Below, in pieces: positions 34,756-44,544 of a DNA stretch of 64,000 bases. The stretch lies in NCBI RefSeq assembly GCF_025961225.1, contig NZ_JAOQNG010000003.1:434001-498000 (forward strand). Direction: 5' to 3'. Under the pieces are notes generated by a model, which saw nothing but the letters and a program-made list of their open reading frames with translations, was not told the DNA's origin and made no database searches. The DNA comes from Azospirillum canadense. GTDB taxonomy: Bacteria; Pseudomonadota; Alphaproteobacteria; Azospirillales; Azospirillaceae. The position numbers and the translations under genes were made by a program. Position 1 is the first letter of the stretch. Each line of letters opens with the position of its first letter.

Positions 34756-37560
34756 CTATTCTCGCTCCTGGTCGCGCTGTCCTTCCGCCATGTGAACTCT
34801 CTCGAACGCGCCCCCTAGGTCGTTCGGTGTCACCGGTTTGTGGACGAGGCCAAGCCCGTGCAGGTCGGCTTGGCGGTGAGACTCCGCCGTCATCTCGCCG
34901 GTCAGAATGATGCCTGGAATGCGGACGCCGCACAGGTCGCGGATCCGTTGCACGGCCTCAATCCCCGTCCGCCCGTCGCGCAGCCGGTAATCCGCAACGA
35001 TGACGGCGGGTTTCCGTGCCGTGTGGCCCAGGGCGTCGCACGCCTCGTCGGCGGAGCCGGCCGCCAGCACGTCGAATCCCCAGTCCTGCAATATCGCTCG
35101 CAGGCTCTCCAGCACCAAGCCATCGTCATCCACCGCGACCGCCAGGCGGCCGTTCCCGGTGATCCGCACCGTCGGTCGCACCGGATGGTGCAGTTCCTCC
35201 TGCGCAAGCGGCACCGTCACGCTGAACACGGAGCCCTTCTTCGGTGTCGAGCGGACGGCGACCGCGTGGCCGAGCAAGTTGGATAGGCGCTGCACGATGG
35301 CCAAGCCCAGGCCGAGCCCCTGGGCACGGTCGCGTTCCAGGTTGCCGACCTGGTGAAACTCCTCCCAGATCCGGTTGGTGTGCTCGCGCGGAATGCCGAC
35401 GCCGGTGTCCCGAACGTCGATGCGCAGAAGGCCATCGGCTCTGCGGCAGGTGACGCTAACCCGGCCCGTGTCGGTGTAACGAACCGCGTTCTCAACCAAG
35501 TTGGACAGCATCCGGCCCAAGAGCACCGGATCGCTGCGCACGACCGCCGAACACGGACCGATGTGAAAGTCCAGGCCCTTGGCCCGGGCCACCGCGCCGA
35601 AAGTCGTCGCCGCCTGCAGAAGCAGCTGCTGAACGGCGAATGGCTCGATCTTCGGCGTGACGATGCCGGCGTCGAGCCGGGAGACGTCGAGCAGGCTGTC
35701 GAGCAGCGATTTGAGCGCGTCCAGCCCTCGCCCGAGCGCGGTCAATGCTTCCTGACCGGCGCTGCCATGGACGTGTCGCCCCAACACGTGAGCGAACAAG
35801 AAGAGCGACTGCAAGGGCTGGCGCAGGTCATGCGAGGCGGCGGCGAGGAACCTGGATTTGGCCCGATTGGCCCGTTCGGCCTCCTCCTTGGCGGCGCGCA
35901 ACGCCTCCTCCATGCGCTTGCGCCCGGTGATGTCCAGGCTGATGCCGAGCAGGCGCAGCGGCTGGCCGTCGGCGTCGTAGACGGCCCGCCCGAGGCCGAA
36001 AATCCACCGCACGCCGGTGTCGGTCTGCACGGAACGCGCCTCCATCGCGTAGGCCTCCCGGCGGGCGGCGAAGGTGTCGCACACCACCTGCACGACCCGC
36101 GGGCGGTCCTCGGGATGAATGCGGGCAAGCCACGTGTCGTGCGTCGGCGTGTCGTGGGCCGGGTCGAGCCCCCAGTGCCGATACACCTCGTCCGACCAGG
36201 TGAGCGCCCCGGTCACCACGTCCCACTCCCAGGTCCCGGCCTGGGCCGCGGCGAGGGCAAAGCGCAGGTGTTCTTCCTTCAGCCGCAACGCCTGCCGGGT
36301 GGCGACGTGGGCGGTGATGTCGGTGGCGGCGCCGATGACGCCGATCACGGCACCGCCGGCGTCCCGGTCGGGTTCCACGATCAGGTCGTAATGGTGCTCC
36401 GCGCCATCCTGACGCACGCGGATCTCATGGCGCTCACCCTGGCCGCTCTCCAGAACGCGGCGCTTGATGGCGGTGAGCGCGGCGGCGTCCTCCGCGCGCT
36501 CGAACAGGTCCGCGTCGGCGGTCCCCAGCACCGCTTCTGCCTGGTAACCGAGCGCGGGATTGAGAATCCAGGTGTAGCGGAGATCGCGATCTTGGTTGAA
36601 CACCACCGTCCCGGCGGTCCGGATGGCGATCCGCAGGCGTTCCAGCAGGCGCTGGCGCTCCTCCTCGGCCCGCTTGCGCGGCGTGATGTCCCGGTAGAAG
36701 ATGCCGATGCCCTCCGGGGTCGGCTCGACCTGCACCTCCAGCCAGAGGTCATGGACGTCGTCTTGGTAGTGATCCTCCAGGGTGACCGGCACCCGCTCGG
36801 TCATCGCCCGCTGGTAGGCGATCTCCTGCGGGCCGCCGAGCAGGGCCGGCCAGACCTCCCAGACCGTCTTCCCGCTGATCTCCTCGCGAGGGCGCCGGTT
36901 GAGCCGCTCGCCGGCACGGTTCTGGAAGAGAATGCGGTACGTGCGGTCGAGCGCCAGGAAGGCATCGCTGATGCACTCCAGGATGTCCGTGGCGCGCCGG
37001 TTGGCAACCGCGACCGCCTGAGCCGCCTCATGCTCCGCGGTGCGGTCGTGCACGACCAGTAGAAACCCCTGCGCCCCACCGGGACCAAGCGGCATCAGCT
37101 GGTCCTTGGTCCAGAACCGGTGGCCGTCCTTGCGCACGTGCCAACGTTCGGTCTGCGCCCGGCCCGCGGCCAAAGCCATGGAGATGTCTTGCTCCAGAAC
37201 GTCCGCCCGACGGTCTTCAGGGGTGAAGATGAGGCGGAGGTCCTGGCCGACGATCTCGCCTGGCTCCCAGCCCAGAAGGATGCGCGCACCGGGGTTCCAG
37301 CCGGTGATCCGCCCTTCCGGGTCTGTGGTCACGATGCCATGATCGGTTGCGTTGTCGTAAAGGAGATGCAGAAACGAGGCGCTGTTCGGGGGCGCGGCTT
37401 GCGACGGTGCGGGAGCAGCCTCGCCGCCACGACCACACTGTCCGTGCTCACCCTGCCCCTCAACACCCCGGTCCAGGTCAGCGAGCCTGCGTTTCAATGC
37501 CGCGATCTGCCGGACGAGCGCGTCGCGTTCCGTGTTCCTTTCGATGCGCTGTTCGTCCAT
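34756..37560 (-). CDS. Multi-PAS hybrid sensor histidine kinase with receiver domain
   Basis: A 934-residue soluble protein with no membrane segment. After a short coiled N-terminus come four PAS/PAC units (about residues 60-185, 190-310, 310-430, 440-555; for example LYDNATDHGIVTTDPEGRITG). HisKA follows with H577 (AAASHDLRQPLQSL), then HATPase (NLVENAVRY, DTGVGIP, QGLGLGLAIV) and a C-terminal receiver with D857 (IVADYRLRDGRTG). The start MDEQRIERNTERD at 37560 is preferred over one 24 codons upstream. The DLRQPLQS box is typical of NahK-like kinases. It is divergent from a paralogous kinase. Confidence 0.9.
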   Translation of the reverse strand: MDEQRIERNTERDALVRQIAALKRRLADLDRGVEGQGEHGQCGRGGEAAPAPSQAAPPNSASFLHLLYDNATDHGIVTTDPEGRITGWNPGARILLGWEPGEIVGQDLRLIFTPEDRRADVLEQDISMALAAGRAQTERWHVRKDGHRFWTKDQLMPLGPGGAQGFLLVVHDRTAEHEAAQAVAVANRRATDILECISDAFLALDRTYRILFQNRAGERLNRRPREEISGKTVWEVWPALLGGPQEIAYQRAMTERVPVTLEDHYQDDVHDLWLEVQVEPTPEGIGIFYRDITPRKRAEEERQRLLERLRIAIRTAGTVVFNQDRDLRYTWILNPALGYQAEAVLGTADADLFERAEDAAALTAIKRRVLESGQGERHEIRVRQDGAEHHYDLIVEPDRDAGGAVIGVIGAATDITAHVATRQALRLKEEHLRFALAAAQAGTWEWDVVTGALTWSDEVYRHWGLDPAHDTPTHDTWLARIHPEDRPRVVQVVCDTFAARREAYAMEARSVQTDTGVRWIFGLGRAVYDADGQPLRLLGISLDITGRKRMEEALRAAKEEAERANRAKSRFLAAASHDLRQPLQSLFLFAHVLGRHVHGSAGQEALTALGRGLDALKSLLDSLLDVSRLDAGIVTPKIEPFAVQQLLLQAATTFGAVARAKGLDFHIGPCSAVVRSDPVLLGRMLSNLVENAVRYTDTGRVSVTCRRADGLLRIDVRDTGVGIPREHTNRIWEEFHQVGNLERDRAQGLGLGLAIVQRLSNLLGHAVAVRSTPKKGSVFSVTVPLAQEELHHPVRPTVRITGNGRLAVAVDDDGLVLESLRAILQDWGFDVLAAGSADEACDALGHTARKPAVIVADYRLRDGRTGIEAVQRIRDLCGVRIPGIILTGEMTAESHRQADLHGLGLVHKPVTPNDLGGAFERVHMAEGQRDQERE

Positions 37561-38014
37561 GACTGACCGAACTTTCCGGTTTACGTTGAGCAGTGCGCCG
37601 CACATTTCCAGGCTTGCGGCAAGTCTAAACACGTCACCGAGTGGATCGTTCGCGCCGCCCGCACGGATAGCCTGCTACACGATCACGCAGGTCGCCGCCG
37701 TGGCCGGCATCGGTGTGCGGGCCGTATTCGCGATGGACGATACACTCGGGTTTTATGAAAGGGAATGGTCACAACGTGCCGCTCGGCGGCACGACCGCTC
37801 CGTCGGCCTGCCGTCCGCGTCGCGCCCGCGGTCAAGTTTCCGCACGTCTTCAAGCAACCAAGGTCCCCTTCCGGAACGACCGAGGCCACAGGTTGGCCAA
37901 GTCATGCTCTGCAGCCGGCCCGGCACCCACGCCAACGCCACTATCGGAAGGTGGCCCTCTCCGCGCGGCTTGCCGGTTATTCGCGCGTTGGGCACAGTGT
38001 TGGACCAGACAACA
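37561..38014. promoter_or_regulatory. Divergent intergenic region between two hybrid kinases
   Basis: This 454-bp region should hold both kinase promoters. A frame open on the plus strand has no ribosome site before 38015. No operator-like repeat was seen by eye. Confidence 0.4.
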
Positions 38015-40078
38015 ATGCCGCAGCCGGAAGGCCCCCGCCCTGTGAGACAGACGTCGGCCAACGTCGAACCCGATTTCCGCATGCTTTTCGGTGCGGCCCC
38101 GGGCAATTGCCTGGTGTTGACGCCAGATCTGACGATCGTTGCTGTCACCGATGCGTATCTGCGGGCCACGCGCACGCAGCGCGAGGACATTCTTGGCCGC
38201 CCCTTGTTTGAGGTGTTTCCCGACAATCCTGCCGATCCCGACGCGACCGGCGCGCGAAACCTGCGCGCCTCCCTGGAGCGCGTGCGGCGGAACCGGTGCC
38301 CGGATGCCATGCCGGTGCAGCGGTACGACCTGCCCCGACCGGCCGCCGAGGGGGGCGGCTACGAGGACCGGTATTGGAGCCCGGTCAACACGCCGGTGCC
38401 GGATGCCAGCGGTGAGGTCGCTTGGGTCATCCATCAGGTCACGGATGTCACCGACGTCGTCCGGCATCGGACCGCCGAGATCAGCCCCGATCAGTTCGCC
38501 ACCAAGCAACAACAAATCATCGATGGCTTGCGAGCCGCGAACGCCGCGCTCGCGCAGGAAACGGACGAGCGCCGCCGGGTCGAGGAGGCGCTGCGCGCGA
38601 GCGAGAAGCGCTTCCGGCACATGGCCGACCATGCGCCGGTGATGGTGTGGGTTACTGATCCCGATGGAACCTGCATCTACCTCAGCCAAGCCTGGTACGC
38701 CTTCACCGGCCAGACGCCCGAAACCGGGTTGGGGTTTGGCTGGCTTGATCCGATACATCCGGAGGACCGGGCGTCCGCCGAGCACGTGTTTCGCGAGGCC
38801 AACGCACGGCGGGAGGCGTTCCGCCTCGAATACCGGGTGCGCCGGGCGGATGGAGCGTGGCGCTGGGTGATCGACGCCGCCGCGCCGCATTTCGCCGATG
38901 ACGGAACCTACCTCGGCTACGTCGGCTCGGTCATCGACATCACCGCCCGCAAGGAGGCGGAAGAGGCCTTGCGCCAGGCCAAGGAGGACGCCGAGCAGGC
39001 CAACCTGGCCAGATCAAAGTTCCTGGCCGCGGCGTCGCACGATCTGCGCCAGCCCATGCAGTCGCTCCTGCTGTTCCTGGACGTTTTGAGGCCGCATGTC
39101 GCCGCCAAGGGGCAGCAGGCGTTGCAACACCTTGGCCATGGGCTGGACGTTCTCCGCGACCTGCTGAACAGTCTGCTGGACATCTCGCGCCTGGATGCCG
39201 GTGTCGTTCAGCCGAACGTCGAGGACGTCGCGCTTCGCCGGGTGCTGGATGAGATTGCCGCAGCCTACGCTCCCATCGCTGCAGCCAAGCGCTTGGACCT
39301 GCAGGTCGCGCCATGCCGCGCGGTGGTGCGCAGTGATCGCACGCTTCTCGGCCGCATGCTGCGGAACCTGGTCGAGAATGCGTTGCGCTACACTCCAGCG
39401 GGACAGATCAGCATCGAGTGCCGTAAAACCGGGGATCGCCTCCGGATCGAGGTGTCCGACACCGGGATCGGCATTCCTCCGGAGCACCTGGACCAAATCT
39501 GGGAGGAGTTCCATCAGGTCGGCAATCCGGAACGCGATCGCAACCAGGGCCTCGGCCTGGGGTTGGCCATCGTGCAGCGCCTGTCGGCCCTCCTCGATCA
39601 CCCCGTCCACGTCCGCTCGATCAAGGGACAAGGGTCGGTGTTCAGCGTCGAAGTGCCGCTCGGCCAAACGCAACCACGCTGCGCTCCGGCGCCGGTCACC
39701 GAGGTGAAGGGAAACGGCCGGTTCGCCGTTCTGGTGGACGATGACACCATCGTGCTGCTCGGCCTGAAGGCCATGTTCGAAACCTGGGGGTATGAGGTGC
39801 TGGCGGCGGGCTCCGCTGACCAGGCCCTTGCCCATCTTCGGGTCTCTGGCCGGCGCCCGAGTGTTGTTGTGGCGGATTACCGGTTGCGCGACGGACGAAG
39901 TGGCGTGGACGCGATCTTGCGCATGCGGGAGGTGTGCGGCACCGCCGTGCCGAGCATTCTCCTGACCGGAGAAACCGGGGCTGAAGTCCAGCACCATGCG
40001 AGGGCGCACAACCTCGGTATTATCCACAAGCCGGTGACGTCGCGTCAGTTGGCAACCGCCCTGAACGCCCTTCTTTGA
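38015..40078 (+). CDS. PAS hybrid sensor histidine kinase with receiver domain
   Basis: A 687-residue cytoplasmic kinase. The N-terminal PAS (about 20-150: MLFGAAPGNCLVLTPDLTIV) is followed by a coiled linker, a second PAS/PAC (about 185-310: MADHAPVMVWVTDPDG), HisKA with H342 (AAASHDLRQPMQSL), HATPase (NLVENALRY, DTGIGIPPEH, QGLGLGLAIV) and a receiver with D621 (VVADYRLRDGRSG). From HisKA onward it closely parallels the divergent kinase, so the two are paralogs with different sensor halves. The start at 38015 is chosen by domain content; the ribosome site is weak. Confidence 0.88.
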   Translation: MPQPEGPRPVRQTSANVEPDFRMLFGAAPGNCLVLTPDLTIVAVTDAYLRATRTQREDILGRPLFEVFPDNPADPDATGARNLRASLERVRRNRCPDAMPVQRYDLPRPAAEGGGYEDRYWSPVNTPVPDASGEVAWVIHQVTDVTDVVRHRTAEISPDQFATKQQQIIDGLRAANAALAQETDERRRVEEALRASEKRFRHMADHAPVMVWVTDPDGTCIYLSQAWYAFTGQTPETGLGFGWLDPIHPEDRASAEHVFREANARREAFRLEYRVRRADGAWRWVIDAAAPHFADDGTYLGYVGSVIDITARKEAEEALRQAKEDAEQANLARSKFLAAASHDLRQPMQSLLLFLDVLRPHVAAKGQQALQHLGHGLDVLRDLLNSLLDISRLDAGVVQPNVEDVALRRVLDEIAAAYAPIAAAKRLDLQVAPCRAVVRSDRTLLGRMLRNLVENALRYTPAGQISIECRKTGDRLRIEVSDTGIGIPPEHLDQIWEEFHQVGNPERDRNQGLGLGLAIVQRLSALLDHPVHVRSIKGQGSVFSVEVPLGQTQPRCAPAPVTEVKGNGRFAVLVDDDTIVLLGLKAMFETWGYEVLAAGSADQALAHLRVSGRRPSVVVADYRLRDGRSGVDAILRMREVCGTAVPSILLTGETGAEVQHHARAHNLGIIHKPVTSRQLATALNALL

Positions 40079-40129
40079 GCGGAAATGTCCAGGCAAATGT
40101 CCAGGCAGTCCCAGGATGTCGCCGACAGT

Positions 40130-40530
40130 CGGATATCCGCTGCCGACAACATCCGGTGCAAGCAGACGGAACGACCACCGGACAAGCGGGTCATGAGGGT
40201 GCTGCCCTCGTGACCCATGGGAACCGATAACGGTTTCCAGGAACGTCATACCGAGCGCGATGCTGTGCTGCTGGACCAGATCGAGCGAGCGCTCCCACAC
40301 CCCCAAGCGGGACCAGTGGATAACCGTCCGCGCCGCCATCCACCACGACCCCAAATCGGCGGGCTGGCGCGCCACTTGGCTCCATGCGTGTGCCGTCAGA
40401 GGTTCGCCGTGACCGTGCGACGCAGGTTCTGGAGTGGTGTTTTGCCGCGCGAGCGGCAGTCCTCGATCAGCGGATGCAGAATCCCCCATTCCGCATCCGT
40501 CAGCCCCTTGGTTCCACGCCCATTTGGCAT
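40130..40530 (-). pseudogene. IS5-like transposase remnant
   Basis: The start MPNGRGTKGLTDAEWGILHPL at 40530 is followed by RGKTPLQNLRRTV, then a frame break. A second frame continues WSQVARQPADLGSWWMAARTV and LGVWERSLDLVQQHSIALGMTFLET. No catalytic residues survive. This is a different IS5 subgroup from the 9-kb and 43-kb copies. Confidence 0.6.
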
Positions 40531-40583
40531 CCCGTTCAGACGGGCACAGATCTCAAGCGCTTCTGTATCGCGCCCTAACAGAC

Positions 40584-42206
40584 CCTAGCCGGGATTATGC
40601 ACCGGGGTTGGCGGGTGTAGCGGCATCCGTTGAGCGGCCGTAGGATTTGGGTGCTGACGCCAACTCCTGCCGTTTTCGGAGCGCCCACCCGCCATGGTTG
40701 ATCCTACGCTGCCGCTGCCCGGTCTGTCACCCCTGGCTGGAAAGCCGGTGATCGGGCGCTTTGATGGTGGCCGCTTGTCCTCCGATGGCGGGCTGCTGGT
40801 CCTGCGCGAGGTCGAACAGCGGCTGCGCGTGGCCGAACGGCTGGCCGCCTGCCTCAAGGATCCGCGCGATCCCACGCGCACCGTGCATCCGTTGGCCGAC
40901 ATCATCGGATTCCGCCTGCTGGCCATCGCGGCGGGCTACGAGGACGGCAACGATGCCGACAGTCTGCGCTCCGATCCGCTGTTCAAAATGGCCCTGGAGC
41001 GGCTGCCGTCCGAGCGCGACCTGTGCTCGCAAGCCACCATCTCGCGCCTGGAGAACCTGCCGGATACCCGTGCCTTGCTGCGCATGGGCCGGGCCATGGT
41101 CGATCTCTACTGCGCGTCGTTCCGCCACGTGCCCAAGCGCATCGTGCTGGATGTGGACGACACCTTCGACACGGTGCATGGCGGCCAGCAGTTGCGCCTG
41201 TTCAACGCCCATTACGACGAGTACGGCTTCCAGCCCATCGTCGTCTTTGACGGCGATGGGCGCTTCGTCACCGCCGTGCTGCGCCCGGCCAAGCGGCCCA
41301 AGGGCACCGAGATCCGCGCCTTCCTGCGCCGCCTGCTCCGTGCCCTTCGGGCGAATTGGCCGCACACCGAGATCCTGCTCCGTGGTGACGGTCATTACGC
41401 CTGCCCGGAGGTGCTGGACTGGTGTGAGGGCGAGAGGATCGACTACGTGCTGGGCTTACCGACCAGCCGCACCTTGCGCCGTCACGTCACCACGCTGGAG
41501 GCCAGCACCGCCGCCCGCTTCCAGGCCACGCCCGGAGCCGACAAGGTGCGCCGCTTCAAGGAGTTCTACGACGGCGCCAGCACCTGGAGCCGGGTGAGGC
41601 GCATCGTCGCGCGCGTCGAGGCCGGAGGCCAGGGCACCGACACCCGCTTCATCGTCACCAACCTGCGCCATGGCACGGGACGCTGGCTGTACGAGGTTTT
41701 GTACTGCGCGAGGGGACAGGCGGAAAATCATATAAAAGCGTGGAAAGCCCATCTCGCTGCTGACCGCACCTCCTGCACCAAGGCGATGGCCAACCAGTTC
41801 CGCCTCTTTCTGCACGCCGGGGCGTACTGGCTGCTGTGGAGCCTGCGCTCACTGATGCCCAAACGCTCCCGCTGGCGCACGGTGCAGTTCGACACCTTGC
41901 GTCTGCGTTTGGTGAAGATCGCCGCGCGGATCGTGGAGATGAAGACGCAGATCAAGGTCCACCTGCCGACCAGCGCCCCCGATCAGGCGATCATCCATCT
42001 CGCCCTCGGCCGTCTGCCGCGGCTGATCACTTGAACACCGGGGCAGCGTGCCCCAGCCGTCACCCACTCCCGTCCACCGCCAACTCCACCGACCTCACGC
42101 CGCCAGCAGCGCGGCGACTGAGGGCGCATGCCCCTGCAACCCCACGCTGAACATCTCCGCTCGGTGGCCAGCCCGCGCCTCACTCCGGTGAATAAAGGCG
42201 GCTAGC
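40584..42206 (+). mobile_element. IS1380-family element
   Basis: The ends at 40584-40608 (CCTAGCCGGGATTATGCACC...) and 42182-42206 match as inverted repeats at 20 of 25 positions. They enclose one intact transposase. The right tip supplies the last codons and stop of the brkB pseudogene reading from the other side. Confidence 0.8.
40694..42034 (+). CDS. IS1380-family transposase
   Basis: A 446-residue DDE transposase of usual length. The N-terminal FDGGRLSSDGGLLVLREVE is the family signature. Catalytic landmarks are RIVLDVDDTFDTVHGGQ (Asp), ILLRGDGHYACPEVLDWCE (Asp) and RGQAENHIKAWKAHLAADRTSC (Glu, with the YREX4K-like region). Intact. Confidence 0.93.
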   Translation: MVDPTLPLPGLSPLAGKPVIGRFDGGRLSSDGGLLVLREVEQRLRVAERLAACLKDPRDPTRTVHPLADIIGFRLLAIAAGYEDGNDADSLRSDPLFKMALERLPSERDLCSQATISRLENLPDTRALLRMGRAMVDLYCASFRHVPKRIVLDVDDTFDTVHGGQQLRLFNAHYDEYGFQPIVVFDGDGRFVTAVLRPAKRPKGTEIRAFLRRLLRALRANWPHTEILLRGDGHYACPEVLDWCEGERIDYVLGLPTSRTLRRHVTTLEASTAARFQATPGADKVRRFKEFYDGASTWSRVRRIVARVEAGGQGTDTRFIVTNLRHGTGRWLYEVLYCARGQAENHIKAWKAHLAADRTSCTKAMANQFRLFLHAGAYWLLWSLRSLMPKRSRWRTVQFDTLRLRLVKIAARIVEMKTQIKVHLPTSAPDQAIIHLALGRLPRLIT

Positions 42207-43348
42207 TGGCGTGTCCGGGTGTGCCACCATGCGGTCGGGAAGGGCGGTCGCTACGCGCCGTGACGTTGGCGTTCCCATTCCGCTGATGGGCGCTGTACCG
42301 CTTGAGCAGCACGTTGATCTCCGAGCCGACAAGGATCACCAGTCCGGCAATGTACAGCCACAACATCAGGACGACCACGGCGCCGATGCTGCCGAGGTCG
42401 CGTCGTAGTCGGCGAAACTGCGGGTGTAGAGCGAGAAACCCAGCGAAGCGACAATCCGCAGGCTCACGCCGACCACGCTGCCGGGGGTGATGAACAGAAA
42501 CCGCAGCTCGACGTTCGGCGCGTAGCGGTGGATCATCGCAAAGCCAAGCAGCAGCGCCAGCACGATGATCACCCACCGGAGCAGGGCGAAGGACGTGAGC
42601 AGAAGGCCGGAGAAGCCGAACCGGCTGCCGATCCAATCTTGGATGATGCCGCCCAGCACCACCAGCGAGAACGCGCCGATCACCAGCACACCGAAGCGCA
42701 CGCTCAACACCAGCGCGGTCACCCGACCAGCGCGGTCACCCGCGCCCGCACGACGCTGCGGGCCTCCTTGACGTCGTCGGTGATGTTGAGTTGCTGCATG
42801 ATCGCGTACATGCCGGTGGACGCGGCCCACAGCGTTGCCGCCACGCTGAAGGACAGCAGGCCGCCGCGGTGGTGGCTGGTGACCTGATGCACGACCTGCG
42901 ACACCAGATTGGAAGCCTCATTCGGCCGCGCCTCTTTCAGCAGGTCCTTGATCGCCTGATCCACCCGCGGGATTGGCAGGTAGGGCAGGATGGTCATGGT
43001 CACGACCAGCGCCGGGAAGATCGCCAGCGTCAGGTAGAAGCCAAGCGCAGCGGCGCCGTTGAACACGTTGTCGTCGCTGATCGACCGATAGAGGTCGCGG
43101 ATGAACCGCTTTGCGGAAACGCCATAGCACTACTTTGGCAGTTCTACTCCCGCCTGTATGGAGCGAGCCAGCACCGACAACACGGACATCGGATCGGTGC
43201 CGTCTGAAGGATGTGCGCGAGAATGGCTCGGCGCACGGCGGGCAGCGTCGGTTGCGGCGGCGGTCCGCTGTTGCGCTTTGGCCTTTTTCCCCCACTCCGG
43301 GGCGGCAGCGAGCCGGAGGTGCTGGAGGAATGCCAAGGCGATCATCAC
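42202..43348 (-). pseudogene. YihY/BrkB family inner-membrane protein, three lesions
   Basis: Pieces in different frames add up to one BrkB-family protein: SAKRFIRDLYRSISDDNVFNG, ALGFYLTLAIFPALVVTMTI, SVAATLWAASTGMYAIMQQLN, VLGGIIQDWIG, then GSIGAVVVLMLWLYIAGLVI and GSEINVLLKRYS. Lesions are an in-frame TAG at 43130-43132, a 17-bp tandem duplication at 42709-42742 that shifts the frame, and a one-base loss near 42396. The C-terminus runs into the IS1380 tip. The intact gene would have encoded a multi-helix membrane protein of unknown transport role. Confidence 0.85.
42709..42742. repeat. 17-bp perfect tandem duplication
   Basis: ACCAGCGCGGTCACCCG occurs twice in a row. Because 17 is not a multiple of three, it moves the brkB reading frame. 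Removing one copy restores the frame. Confidence 0.95.
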
Positions 43349-43365
43349 CAGAAGCGCATGATGGG

Positions 43366-44477
43366 GTGTTGGTGCAGCGAGGTCCGCACAGACGCAGTGA
43401 AGCCTGACACGACCTTTGATCAGGCGATGCGGACGGAGTTCGGGCGTGCTTGATCGATCATCCGGTTCAGGATGATGACGCCGGTGGCGGCTTCAGTTCG
43501 TTGGCCGGGCAACGTGCGTGCACGCAGCTGGTCGCCGAGGATGCGCTTGTAACGCGCCATCGCGGTTTCCGCCTTCGCCCGCTCGCCATAGTCGGTCTGC
43601 TTTTGCCAGCCTGAGCGCCCGTGCTCGGCCAGGCTCTGGATGTGGCGGTCCCGCTGGGTCGGGGCGGTTGTGGCGGCCTCGCTCACGACCGCCGTGGCGC
43701 GCGGGGGGATGATCACCCGAGCCCCGGCATCCCGGGCGGCGATGGTCTGGTAAATCGGTTCGCCGTCGTACGCGCCGTCAGCCATGACGGTGTCGATGGG
43801 GCCACTGATCTGGTCGAGCAGCGGTCCGACCTGGGAGGCGTCCCCGTCGCTGGTGGTGGTCAGCGTGGCCGCGACGATGGCGCTGCTGGCGGCATCCACC
43901 GCGAGATGGAGTTTGCGCCAGGTCCGCGGCCCGCGCACGCCATGCTTGTCGCGGTGCCACTCGCCGGCCCCGTAGACCTTCAAGCCGGTGCTGTCGATCA
44001 CCAGCGTGACCGGGCCCGTCGGCAGGGCCGTGGCCAACACCGGCGTCAAGCGCGCCGCCCGGCGACTGATCGTCGTGTGGTCGGGAACCGGCAGGTCCAC
44101 GCCCAGGAGATCCAGCAACGAGCCGAGCAGCCCCTCGGTCTGGCGCAGCGGCTGATGAAACACCAAGCGGACCATGAGGGCTGTTTCGATAGCCGTCTGC
44201 GAGTAGCGCGCTTGCCCACCGGGCGTCGTCCGCGGCGCCGCTCGCCAGGCGGCGATCGCCGTGTCGCTGACCCACAGCGTCAGACTGCCGCGCCGGCGCA
44301 GTCCGGCTTCGTACGACGCCCAATTCGTTACTTTGAACCGCATCTTCGGGATGTGATGGCGCCGCGCGTCGTTGTGTTTGTTCGGCATGCCGAGGCTGAC
44401 CAATCCGGTAATCAAGAGACGCGCCCTTCTACACGATGACCCAGGACCGGCAATCCCGAACCTCGCTGCACCAACGC
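43366..44477 (-). mobile_element. IS5-family element with strong terminal repeats
   Basis: 21-bp inverted repeats at 43366-43386 and 44457-44477 (core GTTGGTGCAGCGAGGT) match at 19 positions. They enclose one intact transposase and share the GTTGGTGC core with the IS5 at 9043-10141. Confidence 0.8.
43420..44388 (-). CDS. IS5-family transposase
   Basis: 322 residues, the same length as the 9-kb copy. The start MPNKHNDARRHHIPKMRFKV at 44388 is conserved in the subgroup; upstream in-frame codons are not. Landmarks are VTLVIDSTGLKVYG (Asp), TVMADGAYDGEPIYQ (Asp) and GERAKAETAMARYKRILG (Glu). Intact. Confidence 0.92.
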   Translation of the reverse strand: MPNKHNDARRHHIPKMRFKVTNWASYEAGLRRRGSLTLWVSDTAIAAWRAAPRTTPGGQARYSQTAIETALMVRLVFHQPLRQTEGLLGSLLDLLGVDLPVPDHTTISRRAARLTPVLATALPTGPVTLVIDSTGLKVYGAGEWHRDKHGVRGPRTWRKLHLAVDAASSAIVAATLTTTSDGDASQVGPLLDQISGPIDTVMADGAYDGEPIYQTIAARDAGARVIIPPRATAVVSEAATTAPTQRDRHIQSLAEHGRSGWQKQTDYGERAKAETAMARYKRILGDQLRARTLPGQRTEAATGVIILNRMIDQARPNSVRIA

Positions 44478-44544
44478 CATTCATTGCATGATCGTCGTTC
44501 ACGCAGCCGCCCGGACCGGAATGCCGTCCAGGAACCGCGAAGGA

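Noticed and set aside
35353..37062. 569-codon frame opposite the first hybrid kinase
   Set aside because: Shadow of PAS and HATPase coding sequence.
39014..40489. 491-codon minus-strand frame partly opposite the second hybrid kinase
   Set aside because: Only its first part, 40130-40489, is meaningful as an IS5 remnant; the rest is shadow.
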